The notes under the pieces were generated by a model, which had not been told where the DNA came from, ran no database searches, and saw only the letters and a program-made list of their open reading frames with translations. DNA of 51,557 nucleotides from NCBI GenBank assembly GCA_030528625.1, contig JAUMYN010000003.1:1-51557 (forward strand), in the 5' to 3' direction. Made by a program: the position numbers and the translations under genes. This document shows positions 32,518-41,451 of the stretch, one piece after another. Each line of letters starts with the position of its first letter. The first letter of the stretch is position 1. The stretch is from Candidatus Saccharimonadota bacterium. GTDB taxonomy: Bacteria; Patescibacteriota; Saccharimonadia; Saccharimonadales; Saccharimonadaceae.

Positions 32518-33038
32518 TGGCGACGCTGATCATCCTGCGCGGTAACTCTGGTAGCGGTAAAACCTCGACGGCTCGGCTGTTGCAACGGGAGTTGGGCTAT
32601 GGCACGATGGTGGTGTCACAAGATGTGGTGCGGCGGGAGATGCTGTATGTCGAAGATACGGTGAAGCAAAATCCAACTCCCCAATTACTACACGACCTGT
32701 GTATGTATGGCAACAAACTGGGCGGCATGGTTATTCTTGAGGGGGTATTGGGTCGAGAAAAATATGGTGGCGTGCTATACAAACTACTGAGGAATTTTCA
32801 GGGCAACATCCATGTTTATTATTTTGATATTTCCCTTGAGGAGACGGTGCGGCGCCATGGCCAACGGGCGGAAAGTCAAGAGTTTGGCATAGAAAAGATG
32901 CGTGCATGGCGAAGAGAAAAAGACTATCTTGGCACGCCAGGCGAAGTATTGATTAATGAGACGATGAGCCAAGATGATATTGTTCAGATGATAATAAGTG
33001 ATGTAACGGGCAAGGCCCAGAAAAATAAAGGAGCGTAA
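32517..33038 (+). CDS. P-loop kinase (AAA_33/zeta-toxin-like fold)
   Basis: A 173-residue ATP-binding protein. Walker A is LRGNSGSGKTSTARLL at residues 6-21. A conserved Asp in VVSQDVVRREML and VILEGVLGREKYGGVL follow, with a lid-like RRHGQRAE and a C-terminal INETMSQDDIV. The fold fits nucleotide or small-molecule kinases; substrate unknown. The ATG at 32517 overlaps the previous stop by one base; a GTG at 32514 is an alternative, with GGAGG at 32502-32506 serving either. It lies between the APH-like kinase and the peroxiredoxin, all tightly coupled. Confidence 0.78.
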   Translation: MATLIILRGNSGSGKTSTARLLQRELGYGTMVVSQDVVRREMLYVEDTVKQNPTPQLLHDLCMYGNKLGGMVILEGVLGREKYGGVLYKLLRNFQGNIHVYYFDISLEETVRRHGQRAESQEFGIEKMRAWRREKDYLGTPGEVLINETMSQDDIVQMIISDVTGKAQKNKGA

Positions 33039-33493
33039 TGATGGCGATGCAACCAACCCCCTACCCGGCACCAGATTTTAGCTTGAACGGCGTGAGCCTT
33101 AAGGATTTTCGTGGACACTGGGTGGTCTTATATTTTTATCCAAAGGACGACACGCCGGGCTGCACAGTGGAGGCGTGTAGTTTGCGCGATGCGCGCGATG
33201 AGTTGGCGGGTCTTGGTGCGGAGGTGATTGGTGTTAGTATGGATCCGCCCGAGGCACACGAGAAATTTAAGGCCAAACATAATTTGCAATTTCACTTGCT
33301 GTCCGACCCGGAAAAGACGGTGATTACGGCGTATGGCGCGTGGGGTCCGAAAATGTTTGGCCGCGAAGGAATTTTACGGCGCACCTTTTTGATTGATCCA
33401 GATGGTGTGGTGCAAAAAGCCTACGGCCGCGTTACGCCGCTGGGCCATGGCGAGCAGGTGGTGGCGGAGTTGAGGCGGCTGCAGGCATCGTGA
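33038..33493 (+). CDS. Thioredoxin-dependent peroxiredoxin (Bcp/PrxQ type)
   Basis: A 151-residue thiol peroxidase. The peroxidatic Cys42 lies in KDDTPGCTVEACSLRD, and Cys47 five residues later is the resolving Cys of PrxQ-type enzymes. FYPKDDTPGC and the Arg-containing ILRRTFLIDPDG complete the active site. It reduces H2O2 and organic peroxides, useful for an epibiont on an aerobic host. The ATG overlaps the preceding stop by one base. An alternative start four codons in has no better support. Confidence 0.93.
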   Translation: MMAMQPTPYPAPDFSLNGVSLKDFRGHWVVLYFYPKDDTPGCTVEACSLRDARDELAGLGAEVIGVSMDPPEAHEKFKAKHNLQFHLLSDPEKTVITAYGAWGPKMFGREGILRRTFLIDPDGVVQKAYGRVTPLGHGEQVVAELRRLQAS

Positions 33494-33511
33494 CGGATTA
33501 CCGATAAAACC

Positions 33512-33529
33512 TGCTACAATAGACCCATG
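33512..33529 (+). promoter_or_regulatory. Leaderless-type promoter of the 33527 ORF
   Basis: Extended TGcTACAAT with its -10 at 33515-33520; the predicted +1 is the ATG at 33527. Confidence 0.6.
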
Positions 33530-33910
33530 AAAGCCAATTCGTTACTGGCTGAGGTCAGAGGGGCGGTTGACGCGTATATCGCGGAGTGTCTTGGTGAGCG
33601 GGTTCGGCAGGCGGCGACGATTCACCCGCGCTACGAGCGACTGTGGCGGGAGATTGCTCGCGTGTACCAGGCGGGTGGCAAGCGAATGCGGCCATACTTG
33701 ACAGTGGTGGGGTATGGTAAAATAGACGAGGCGATCGTGTCAGTGGTGGCGGCGGGTGGTTTGTATATTATCAACTTGCTGCCGTTTGTGCGAATTTGTG
33801 ATGATACTTCCGCCATGGCACGGGCCGGCTGGCGACGCTTTTTATGGCTGAATTATGTAGTCGGGGCGGTAGTGACGATGGTGCTGCTGCTCGGGGTGTG
33901 GGGTGCGTGA
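33527..33910 (+). CDS. Chimeric ORF: N-terminus of a polyprenyl synthase joined to a membrane-protein C-terminus
   Basis: A 127-residue ORF. Residues 1-77 look like the start of a trans-isoprenyl diphosphate synthase: LLAEVRGAVDAYIAECL, then the substrate-binding GGKRMRP and an AIVSVVAA helix. Both Asp-rich catalytic motifs should follow but are absent. From about residue 78 the sequence changes to GLYIINLLPFVRICDDTSAM and a hydrophobic WRRFLWLNYVVGAVVTMVLL ending, which recalls the C-terminus of UbiA-type prenyltransferases (from memory). The simplest reading is an internal deletion that fused two adjacent isoprenoid genes. It keeps a leaderless-type promoter and overlaps radC by one base. 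It is unlikely to be catalytic. Confidence 0.65.
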   Translation: MKANSLLAEVRGAVDAYIAECLGERVRQAATIHPRYERLWREIARVYQAGGKRMRPYLTVVGYGKIDEAIVSVVAAGGLYIINLLPFVRICDDTSAMARAGWRRFLWLNYVVGAVVTMVLLLGVWGA

Positions 33911-34554
33911 TGAAAATGCACGACCGTCGCCCTATGGATCGCCCGCGTGAGAAGTTGGCGCTATATGGCGCGGCCAGGTTGTCTGACCTGGAGCTGCTGA
34001 TGGCGATTATCGGTAGCGGCAACAAGCAGGCAGATGTGGGTGTGATAGCCCGGCGAGTGCTAAAGGTGCTGCAGGCGAAGGGCGCGGATGTGTCATATGA
34101 TGATTTGCGGCAAGTTGGAGGACTTGGCGCGGCCAAAATCCCGGTGATTTTGGCGAGTTTTGAGCTCGCACGGCGACATTTGCTCGAGCCTGATCGACCG
34201 GTAATTGACTCGTCCGAAAAGGCGGCTGAGCAATTGGTAGATATTCGCGACAAACAGCAAGAATATTTCGTCTGCTTGACGCTGGACGGAGCAAATCGAC
34301 TGATCAATAAGCATGTGATTTCCATCGGCACCCTCACCGCCAGCCTGGTGCATCCGCGCGAAGTCTTCGCTCCTGCCATTACTGACCGGGCTGCGAGTAT
34401 CATCGTAGCGCACAATCACCCGAGTGGGAGTTTGCGACCGAGCGAGGCAGACAAAGATGTTACCGATAGGATCGCCGAAGCGGGGAAGATTCTCGGGATT
34501 ATGCTTAATGACCATATTATCATCACAAAAAATGACTATGTAAGTATCCTGTAA
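33910..34554 (+). CDS. radC: RadC/UPF0758 family JAMM-domain protein
   Basis: A 214-residue RadC-like protein. The N-terminal helix-hairpin-helix-like part has [19 protein letters not shown] and [15 protein letters not shown]. The C-terminal MPN domain has the JAMM metal motif H-x-H-x7-S/D as [20 protein letters not shown], with a Glu in HPREVFAPA. Despite the name, a direct role in recombination is unproven; RadC-like proteins also occur on mobile elements. It starts at the base overlapping the previous stop. It is immediately followed by the restriction island. Confidence 0.92.
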   Translation: MKMHDRRPMDRPREKLALYGAARLSDLELLMAIIGSGNKQADVGVIARRVLKVLQAKGADVSYDDLRQVGGLGAAKIPVILASFELARRHLLEPDRPVIDSSEKAAEQLVDIRDKQQEYFVCLTLDGANRLINKHVISIGTLTASLVHPREVFAPAITDRAASIIVAHNHPSGSLRPSEADKDVTDRIAEAGKILGIMLNDHIIITKNDYVSIL

Positions 34555-34579
34555 TTCCGTGGCACTTTCAGGGGTGATT

Positions 34580-34597
34580 TGCTACAATATATCTATG
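34580..34597 (+). promoter_or_regulatory. Leaderless-type promoter of hsdM
   Basis: TGcTACAAT with its -10 at 34583-34588; the predicted +1 is the ATG at 34595. The same TGcTACAAT box precedes hsdR, so the methylase and nuclease genes have matching but separate promoters. Confidence 0.6.
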
Positions 34598-36073
34598 AAC
34601 ATAAAGACTCTTGAGCGGCAGCTGTGGGCTGCGGCAGATAAATTACGCGGCAATATTAGCTCATCTGACTATAAATATGTTGTCCTTGGTTTGATTTTTC
34701 TAAAATATGTATCAGATGCTTTTGCGGTGCGGTATCAGGCTGCGCTTGATGATAATTATGACCCAGAAGACCGTGATTGGTATATCGCCGAAAATGTCTT
34801 TTGGATTCCGCAGGAGGCTCGTTGGGAACATTTGGTTGCAAATGCAAAGCAGCCAAATATCGGGTTGTTGGTTGATACCGCTATGGAGGCGATTGAGCGT
34901 GACAACCCAAGTCTCAAAGGGGTACTGCCAAAGAATTATGCTCGCGAGGCATTAGACAAGCGACGCTTGGGTGAACTGATAGACCTTTTTACGAATATTC
35001 GTTTTGACACCGGCGACACCAAGGATCTGCTTGGCCAGGTGTATGAATACTTTATGGGCATGTTTGCCGACAGTGAAGGCAAGCACGGCGGTGAATTTTA
35101 TACGCCCCGCTCTATTGTGAAGCTGCTGGTTGAGATGCTAGAGCCGTATCAAGGCCGGGTGTATGACCCATGTTGTGGTAGTGGTGGGATGTTTGTCTGG
35201 AGTGAAAAGTTTGTTGAGGAACATGCGGGTCGTACCGACGACATTGCCGTGTACGGACAGGAGTTAAACGAAACCACTTGGCGTTTGGCAAAAATGAATA
35301 TGGCGATTCGCGGCATTGACGCCAATATTAAGCGTGGCGATACGCTCATGGATGACCAGCTCAAGGACCTTAAGGCCGATTATATCTTGGCAAACCCACC
35401 ATTTAATATCAGTGACTGGGGTCAAGAACATTTGCAAGATGACATCCGCTGGAAATATGGCCTGCCGCCAAAAGGCAATGCCAACTTTGCCTGGATTCAG
35501 CATATGATTCACCACCTTAGTCCTCGTGGTACAGCTGGGTTTGTATTGGCGAATGGTAGTATGAGCAGCCAGACGGGTGGTGAAGGTGAGATTCGTAAGC
35601 AGTTGGTGCTGAATGATATGGTCGATGCGATCGTTACCCTGCCAGATAAGTTATTCTTTAATGTGGCAATTCCGTGCTGTTTGTGGTTTGTGTCGCGTGA
35701 TAGGGCGAATCGTCATGGTAAGGTGCTGTTTATCGATGGTCGCAACCTTGGCAAAATGGTCAGTCGCAAAAACCGCGAACTCGAGCCGGCTGATATAGAA
35801 AAAATTGCCACTACCTACCATCAATTTAAAAAGCAATCTGCCGACTATCAGGATATAGCTGGCTTTTGTAAGGTAGCTGAGCTAGAAGAAATTAAGCAAC
35901 ATGATTTTGTACTCACGCCGGGCCGATATGTCGGAGTTGAAGAAGTTGAAGATGATGGCGAGCCGTTTGAAGAAAAAATGGAGCGACTGACAACTGAGCT
36001 GTATGAGCAATTTGCGAAGAGTCGGGAGCTTGAAAAAAAGATTAAGTATAATCTGGAGAATCTAGGATTATGA
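34595..36073 (+). CDS. hsdM: Type I restriction-modification methyltransferase subunit HsdM
   Basis: A 492-residue N6-adenine methyltransferase. The N-terminal helical domain starts [23 protein letters not shown]-binding motif I is [14 protein letters not shown], and catalytic motif IV is [13 protein letters not shown] (NPPF). [18 protein letters not shown] is the typical pre-motif-I segment. The C-terminal ~40 residues form a coiled coil ([15 protein letters not shown]) for HsdS contact. It protects self DNA and forms the core of the R-M complex. The ATG at 34595 is chosen over 34559 because the promoter ends at it. It overlaps rhuM by 4 bases. Confidence 0.96.
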   Translation: MNIKTLERQLWAAADKLRGNISSSDYKYVVLGLIFLKYVSDAFAVRYQAALDDNYDPEDRDWYIAENVFWIPQEARWEHLVANAKQPNIGLLVDTAMEAIERDNPSLKGVLPKNYAREALDKRRLGELIDLFTNIRFDTGDTKDLLGQVYEYFMGMFADSEGKHGGEFYTPRSIVKLLVEMLEPYQGRVYDPCCGSGGMFVWSEKFVEEHAGRTDDIAVYGQELNETTWRLAKMNMAIRGIDANIKRGDTLMDDQLKDLKADYILANPPFNISDWGQEHLQDDIRWKYGLPPKGNANFAWIQHMIHHLSPRGTAGFVLANGSMSSQTGGEGEIRKQLVLNDMVDAIVTLPDKLFFNVAIPCCLWFVSRDRANRHGKVLFIDGRNLGKMVSRKNRELEPADIEKIATTYHQFKKQSADYQDIAGFCKVAELEEIKQHDFVLTPGRYVGVEEVEDDGEPFEEKMERLTTELYEQFAKSRELEKKIKYNLENLGL

Positions 36074-37089
36074 CAATAAAAAATCCCACTGGAGAAGTGG
36101 TAATTTATGTCAGTGGTGATGGGAAGCCAAATATTCAAGCTCGTCTGCAAGGTGAGGACCTTTGGTTAACTCAGGTGCAGCTAGCGCAAGTGTTTCAAAC
36201 AACAAGGCAAAATATTGGTCAGCACATCAAGAATATATACGAAGAAAAAGAACTCAATCCTTCGGCAACTATAAAGAATTTCTTTATAGTTCAAACTGAG
36301 GGTAGTCGTGAGGTTTCTAGAGAAGTAGATCATTACAATTTGGATATAGTGATTGCTCTTGGGTATCGTATTAAGTCTGGCGTAGCAACTAATTTTCGTA
36401 TCTGGGCAACTGAGAGGTTACGGGAATATATCACGAAAGGTTTTGTGATGGATGATGAACGCCTTAAAGAAAACGGCGGCGGTAATTATTGGAAAGAACT
36501 ACTTGAGCGGATTCGAGATATCCGCAGTAGTGAAAAGATTTTATATCGTCAGGTGTTGGATTTATTTGCGACGAGTCAGGATTATGATCCAAATTCGAAG
36601 GATCAAATTGAGTTTTTTAAAATCGTTCAAAATAAACTTCACTATGCAGTAAATATGCTGACTGCTGCCGAAGTGATTCATTCTCGGGTTGATTCAGATA
36701 AACCATTCCTAGGATTAACAACTTTTCGTGGCCAATATCCAACCAAAAGCGAAGCGCAAATCGCTAAAAACTACCTTACGGCCGATGAATTGGCGGTATT
36801 AAATCGCTTAGTGAGTGCCTTTTTTGACCTAGCTGAGTTAAAGGCGATTAATCACGAGCCGATGTGTATGGCAGATTGGGTACATGAGGTGGATAGATTT
36901 GCTGCTACTTACGGCAAGGGAGTGCTGGATAATCCAGGTAAAATATCACATCAGGCAATGATTGCCAAAGTGGCGAAAGAGTACGAGTCCTACAAAGCGC
37001 GCATTCGTAACCATGAGTTGAGTGTTATTGAGCAGCAATATCTTGATGAATTAAAGAAGGCGCAGAAGAGGCTGGAGGTAAATAAATGA
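36070..37089 (+). CDS. rhuM: RhuM-family protein
   Basis: A 339-residue RhuM homologue. The N-terminal segment [32 protein letters not shown] resembles a helix-turn-helix, and [32 protein letters not shown] is the RhuM signature. The C-terminus has a helical region ending in [11 protein letters not shown]. RhuM genes (first named in Salmonella pathogenicity island 3) are often found inside type I R-M loci, and their function is unknown. It is coupled to hsdM and to the next gene by 4-bp overlaps, so it is an integral island member. Base composition is visibly more AT-rich than the flanking chromosome. Confidence 0.9.
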   Translation: MTIKNPTGEVVIYVSGDGKPNIQARLQGEDLWLTQVQLAQVFQTTRQNIGQHIKNIYEEKELNPSATIKNFFIVQTEGSREVSREVDHYNLDIVIALGYRIKSGVATNFRIWATERLREYITKGFVMDDERLKENGGGNYWKELLERIRDIRSSEKILYRQVLDLFATSQDYDPNSKDQIEFFKIVQNKLHYAVNMLTAAEVIHSRVDSDKPFLGLTTFRGQYPTKSEAQIAKNYLTADELAVLNRLVSAFFDLAELKAINHEPMCMADWVHEVDRFAATYGKGVLDNPGKISHQAMIAKVAKEYESYKARIRNHELSVIEQQYLDELKKAQKRLEVNK

Positions 37090-38384
37090 GTAAAAAAACA
37101 CACACGCGATCGAAGTCTGAGGGTGATGCAGAAGCCCAAGTAAAAAAACCTAAACATGCGATACTAAGTGGGAAAAATGGAGAGCCTACTTCTTATAGTC
37201 TAGAGATTGCCGTTCGCGCTGACACTGAGTTGCTTGCTATAAATAAGCTCAAAGATCTTGGATTGAGCAGGGCTGATCAAGTGAAGACTGGTGATATTGA
37301 TCAGCAGGCGGGGCTGTATATACTGAAGGTGGGGTCTGATATTGATGAACTGGTGAATAAATTTTACGCAGCTGCTCGAGGTGATTACGATGTCTATATA
37401 CTCTCAGATGAGGCGTCGATAGAAAGATCACAAATCATCATTAAAGAATCTTCAATTGTGGAGCTGCAAATAAGAAAATTATTATTGTATATCTTGCCAG
37501 AAACTAAAAAGGTTTTTCTTGACATAATTAATAACATTCAAAAGTTTAAAACATCCAAAAATACTCCGACTACATACATAGAGTGGTGCGCAATGATCAG
37601 CGGGTTTACTTTTGGGGAGTTGATTGAGGTTTTAGAGACCGACATTTCTGAAGTTGCGAGAACTAGCGTCTTGTCAGACAGGGGACTAGCTGAACTGATA
37701 GTCAGTGTTAATGGCTTTGATGAATTTAAATCTAAAATTCAAGAAGTTTCCACACCGAAGCCCATATGGAATCTAGTGAACAAAATAATAGAAAAGCCGA
37801 TAGAATATAGGCATATTAGCCAGAAAATTAGAGAACTGTATGAATTAAGAAATACCGCTTCTCATGTGCAAGTTATCACTCCGCAAGATGTTGAAAACGC
37901 AGTAAAGTGCAGAAAACATATTATGCGCTACATTAGCAGGATAAAGAGTAACTATCAGGTGGAGCTGCAAGGCAATTTAAAAAATATTGCAAAAACTATG
38001 GCAGAATCCTTGAATATTGCTTATAAAATTAATCCCCGTATATTTGATGATTATCTAAAGCAAATTCAAAATCCGCTGGCAGAAATAGTATCTCGATATA
38101 AAGTGGATCTAGTTAATGCTGCCAGTATCGCAAAGCTCATAAATACTAACCAGAGTGCAGCTTTATCTTTGGGTAAAATGATTAATGATCAGATAATGGC
38201 TAGTGTGCCCCATAAAGAGCTGGAAGAAATCACCAGTCAAGTTGCCTCTATCGGCTTTAATAAATACCTGGAGAATAGCAATAAGGAGCTGGTCAGGGCT
38301 ATACGGCTCGCCAGCGGGCACTCGGCGAATAGCTGGAGTATAATAAAGGCTGCCGACATTGAGAAGAACGGGAGAGACGGATAA
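37086..38384 (+). CDS. Unknown protein with HEPN-like R-x4-H motif
   Basis: A 432-residue protein. Residues 1-35 are basic and disordered. About 36-115 look alpha/beta (SYSLEIAVRADTELLAINKL, GLYILKVGSDIDELVNKFYA). Residues about 120-290 are helical and contain Arg255-x4-His260 in IRELYELRNTASHVQVI, the placement and context of a HEPN ribonuclease motif. The last ~130 residues are a further helical domain. HEPN proteins often act as RNA-cutting toxins or abortive-infection effectors. The gene is wedged between rhuM and hsdS by a 4-bp overlap and an abutting start. The family is otherwise unrecognised and the activity is an inference. Confidence 0.62.
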   Translation: MSKKTHTRSKSEGDAEAQVKKPKHAILSGKNGEPTSYSLEIAVRADTELLAINKLKDLGLSRADQVKTGDIDQQAGLYILKVGSDIDELVNKFYAAARGDYDVYILSDEASIERSQIIIKESSIVELQIRKLLLYILPETKKVFLDIINNIQKFKTSKNTPTTYIEWCAMISGFTFGELIEVLETDISEVARTSVLSDRGLAELIVSVNGFDEFKSKIQEVSTPKPIWNLVNKIIEKPIEYRHISQKIRELYELRNTASHVQVITPQDVENAVKCRKHIMRYISRIKSNYQVELQGNLKNIAKTMAESLNIAYKINPRIFDDYLKQIQNPLAEIVSRYKVDLVNAASIAKLINTNQSAALSLGKMINDQIMASVPHKELEEITSQVASIGFNKYLENSNKELVRAIRLASGHSANSWSIIKAADIEKNGRDG

Positions 38385-39545
38385 ATGACAAGAGGCTTGT
38401 TGGGCGATGTAGTAGATATCGTAAAAGGAATTTCTTATAGGAGTTCTGATTATTCCAATTCAGAAAAAGGAATTGCTTTTGTGAATCTTAAATCTGTTGC
38501 TAGAGGTGGGGGCTATAACCCAGACGGGATAAAATATTATGCTGGACAGATAAAAGCAAATCAGTATGTGGAAGCCGGAGATATTTTAATTGCAAATACT
38601 GATCTTACGCAAAATCGTGAAATTATTGGTAGCCCTATCATTATGCCGAATATTGATAGAACAGCTTGCTTTTCGTTAGATCTGTCGAAAATAGTAATTA
38701 AAAAGCCTGATGTTATATATCCTAAATATTTGTTTTATTACCTAAAGTCTCCGCTTGCTCGAGAATTTATGCTGGCACATAGTAATGGTAGTACTGTTAT
38801 GCACTTGTCGATTAAATCTGTTCCTAATATGGAGATAAAAATTCCGTCGATTGAGAAACAAAAGAAAATTGCAGATATTTTAGATACCCTTGATGAAAAA
38901 ATCGAGCTCAACCGCCGCATAAACGAAACCCTCGAACAAATTGGCCAGGCGCTTTTTCGTCATTATTTTATTGATAATCCAGATGTGAATAATTGGGAAG
39001 AAAAATCGCTAGATGAGATAGCAAATTACCTCAACGGTCTAGCCATGCAGAAATATCCAAAGATTGAAGGCGAACCTACGCTGCCTGTTATTAAAATTCG
39101 TGAGATGTCTAACGGGATTACAGACAATACAGACATTGCGAGGGCTAGTATACCGGAAAAATATATCATTCATGCAGGCGACCTGCTATTCTCGTGGTCG
39201 GGTACATTGATTGTTAAATTTTGGGATGGTGTTGACGGGGCGCTTAATCAGCATCTATTTAAAGTTACGTCAGATAAATACCCTGAATGGCTGTATTATT
39301 ACTGGACAAAGCATTATTTGAACGAGTTTACACACATTGCAAAAACAAAAGCTACGACAATGGGGCATATTCAACGCAGACACCTAAAAGAATCGAAAGT
39401 TTTGATACCACCGAATATAGATGAGTTAACGGGTATTTTTGAGCCAATTATTAATCAAATCAAAAACAATAATAATCAAATCCAAGATCTTTCTATTATT
39501 CGCGATTCACTTTTGCCAAAATTAACCAGCGGAAGAGAAGGTTAG
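38385..39545 (+). CDS. hsdS: Type I restriction-modification specificity subunit HsdS
   Basis: A 386-residue two-domain specificity protein. The first target-recognition domain (about 1-165) begins LLGDVVDIVKGISYRSSDYS and ends with LSIKSVPNMEIKIPSIEKQ. The first conserved coiled coil is KIADILDTLDEKIELNRRIN. The second recognition domain (about 205-345) includes YLNGLAMQKYPKIEGE and GHIQRRHLKESKVLIPP, followed by a second helix to SLLPKLTSGRE. The two domains define a bipartite DNA target. The start abuts the preceding stop. Its AT-rich codon use matches rhuM and the HEPN-like genes. Confidence 0.94.
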   Translation: MTRGLLGDVVDIVKGISYRSSDYSNSEKGIAFVNLKSVARGGGYNPDGIKYYAGQIKANQYVEAGDILIANTDLTQNREIIGSPIIMPNIDRTACFSLDLSKIVIKKPDVIYPKYLFYYLKSPLAREFMLAHSNGSTVMHLSIKSVPNMEIKIPSIEKQKKIADILDTLDEKIELNRRINETLEQIGQALFRHYFIDNPDVNNWEEKSLDEIANYLNGLAMQKYPKIEGEPTLPVIKIREMSNGITDNTDIARASIPEKYIIHAGDLLFSWSGTLIVKFWDGVDGALNQHLFKVTSDKYPEWLYYYWTKHYLNEFTHIAKTKATTMGHIQRRHLKESKVLIPPNIDELTGIFEPIINQIKNNNNQIQDLSIIRDSLLPKLTSGREG

Positions 39546-39550
39546 CTACT

Positions 39551-40456
39551 GTGACCGAACAATACGAGAAAACCCCTGAGGAGGAATGGGTAGAGAAAAA
39601 TGCCCCTAAAGTACTTGGTGTTGATGAAAAAGATTTAATAACAACACAACTCATTACTATTGTTGACAAATATGATGAAGTAATAGTAAAAGACATACTT
39701 GGGGTATTTAATCATAAGAATACGAAAGAAATATTAAACACTCGTCGTTCAGGTTCCTTTGCGAAAGCACATAGCCATATCATCAACATGTGCTTCGCCC
39801 TAGTAAGTGTAAATGTGCATTGTAGAAATTATTTTAATAAACTAGAATCCGCACGCGAGCACGCCAGTAAAGAAATGCTAAGCTGGGATAGTAAATATGA
39901 AACCGCAATCTACAACCAAGAAATAACAGTAGAAATAATTGGTGCATTAATGTCCTTCAAGACAGCTCTTGATTGCCTGTCTCAGGCGCTTGCAGCTATG
40001 TATGGTTATAGCCTAAAGACTTGGGGTGATAATGGCAATAAAGTCCTAAAAGCCTTGAATAATAATCTTACTGAGAAAGACAAGCCTTCGGCTGAAAGGC
40101 TGATATCTTTTATCGAAAGACATCGAGCTGACACTAAGGATTATATAAATTTACGAGACAATCTTGGGCATGGGCTCACGGACTATAAAGATACATTAAG
40201 TGGGTTTTTCAAACGTAAAGACGATATAAAGCCCCAGAACCCGCGAGTACAGATAAATGATAAGGTAATTGACACTTACGATCTAATGGAGGCTTGCAGG
40301 AGGTTTTCTGGGCAATATTGTCGTGAAGTGGTGGCACTTAGTTTATCAAACATTGTGCCAGGTATAACAGTAGGAATATCAGACGGCAGGTATATATGGT
40401 CGCATAACTTTTTTGCATCGACTGATTTAAAAACAGGAAAGACTGAGTTTCTATAG
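39551..40456 (+). CDS. Second unknown protein with HEPN-like R-x4-H motif
   Basis: A 301-residue, largely helical protein using a GTG start 5 bases after the hsdS stop. The region of about residues 120-265 has long helices (EITVEIIGALMSFKTALDCL) and Arg202-x4-His207 in YINLRDNLGHGLTDY, a motif order like RNase-type HEPN domains. There is no signal peptide and no membrane helix. It is followed by a strong bidirectional stem-loop, which ends the hsdM-rhuM-HEPN-hsdS-HEPN operon. Function is unknown; toxin, antitoxin or accessory restriction factor are all possible. Confidence 0.6.
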   Translation: MTEQYEKTPEEEWVEKNAPKVLGVDEKDLITTQLITIVDKYDEVIVKDILGVFNHKNTKEILNTRRSGSFAKAHSHIINMCFALVSVNVHCRNYFNKLESAREHASKEMLSWDSKYETAIYNQEITVEIIGALMSFKTALDCLSQALAAMYGYSLKTWGDNGNKVLKALNNNLTEKDKPSAERLISFIERHRADTKDYINLRDNLGHGLTDYKDTLSGFFKRKDDIKPQNPRVQINDKVIDTYDLMEACRRFSGQYCREVVALSLSNIVPGITVGISDGRYIWSHNFFASTDLKTGKTEFL

Positions 40457-40502
40457 TGCTAATATCTGTCTGGGTGTATATCTCAGCGATTTATGAGAAT
40501 GT

Positions 40503-40536
40503 TCAAAATAGCCGAGAGTTGTACTCGGCTATTCTT
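40503..40536. terminator. Bidirectional terminator ending the hsdM operon
   Basis: AATAGCCGAG (40507-40516) / CTCGGCTATT (40524-40533) is a perfect 10-bp stem with a 7-base loop. An upstream AAAA gives a U-run for the minus-strand gene; a shorter pyrimidine/T stretch follows on the plus strand. It sits between convergent genes. Confidence 0.75.
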
Positions 40537-40553
40537 AGTTTGCAGTAGACCTC

Positions 40554-41270
40554 CTAATAGCGGTATGTAAACTCAACCACTGGATCTGTCTGCCATTTCC
40601 AGAAGAACGCAGTATCTTCACCTAGCGGCTGATTTAGTATCTCGGCAACGGGGTTTGCTCCGTCCCCAAAAGGATTGGTGATGGCGTGGGTGATTTCTTG
40701 TGGCCTGATGGCCTCATCACCCTTGAATAGCACAGTAAGCGTAAGCGGCACGCGACCACCTGCCATATTAAATGCTGGCAGAGGAGAATACGCTTTAAAT
40801 GAGTAGTGCCTCACTCCATCTTCGCCAGCTATAGCATCAATGACGGCTGATAGTTGGATCTTGATAGTGATTTGACCCTGTGGTAGTCGTAGCTTGCCCG
40901 CTCTAAATTGACCAGCGACAGTCTTCAGCTCTTTGCTTGTGTCATACTGATCCTCAGAAAGTCCAATTTTTTGTAGGTATGGCTTAATCCTAGTTAGGTC
41001 ACTTCTAATGCGACCCACCTGAGAAATGCGTTCACTATAGGCCTTTTCTCCAGCTGAGATTACTGCGATAGAGGCGCTAAACTTAACCGTTGGATAGGGT
41101 AGGATGAACTCTACCTCGCGCTCTTGGTCGTTATTGACAGTTATGATAGTAGTTATTTCGGCTGAGTCGTATATTCCACCCATTTGCGATGTGGGCTCGA
41201 CGACGACAGTCGTGTGCTGTTTAACTACTGCTAGGTTGAGGGCGGGGTCGCCCAGGGTGATCTTACTCAT
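40554..41270 (-). CDS. Unknown protein divergent from the LexA-like regulator
   Basis: A 238-residue soluble protein without signal peptide or transmembrane helix. It is rich in predicted beta strands (TTVVVEPTSQMGGIYDSAEI, EVEFILPYPTVKFSASIAVI, VPLTLTVLFKGDEAI, PVVEFTYRY) with one charged helix (RIRSDLTRIKPYLQKIGLSE). I recognise no family. An AAAGGAGGG ribosome site precedes the ATG. A minus-strand extended -10 (TGgTATACT, box at 41457-41462) 190 bases upstream would give a leader running antisense to the candidate small RNA. Its placement inside the island suggests involvement in defence or its control. Confidence 0.6.
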   Translation of the reverse strand: MSKITLGDPALNLAVVKQHTTVVVEPTSQMGGIYDSAEITTIITVNNDQEREVEFILPYPTVKFSASIAVISAGEKAYSERISQVGRIRSDLTRIKPYLQKIGLSEDQYDTSKELKTVAGQFRAGKLRLPQGQITIKIQLSAVIDAIAGEDGVRHYSFKAYSPLPAFNMAGGRVPLTLTVLFKGDEAIRPQEITHAITNPFGDGANPVAEILNQPLGEDTAFFWKWQTDPVVEFTYRY

Positions 41271-41320
41271 GGTAATTCCCCCTCCTTTCTGCCAGCTGAG
41301 GCTGGCTTTAAAAATGTTTT

Positions 41321-41397
41321 TATGATAGGATGGGAAATATAGAAGAGATTGCGTTTTTCTATATTTCTGGACACTGATTTTTGATCAGTGTCTTTTT
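41321..41397 (+). ncRNA. Candidate small RNA with two hairpins and a terminator
   Basis: A TATGAT box (41321-41326) predicts a start near 41333. The RNA would begin with an 11-bp perfect hairpin, GAAATATAGAA (41334-41344) / TTCTATATTTC (41357-41367). A second perfect 9-bp hairpin follows, GACACTGAT (41370-41378) / ATCAGTGTC (41384-41392), then TTTTT (41393-41397), an intrinsic terminator. Total about 65 nt. No plus-strand gene lies upstream for nearly 900 bases, so the terminator needs another transcript to serve. A weaker third hairpin (GAAGC/GCTTC, about 41400-41428) follows. There is no convincing -35. Confidence 0.4.
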
Positions 41398-41451
41398 CGA
41401 AGCCTACCCTCCGAAAAACTCCGCTTCATCTTTTTATTTGATTAAGCGTTA

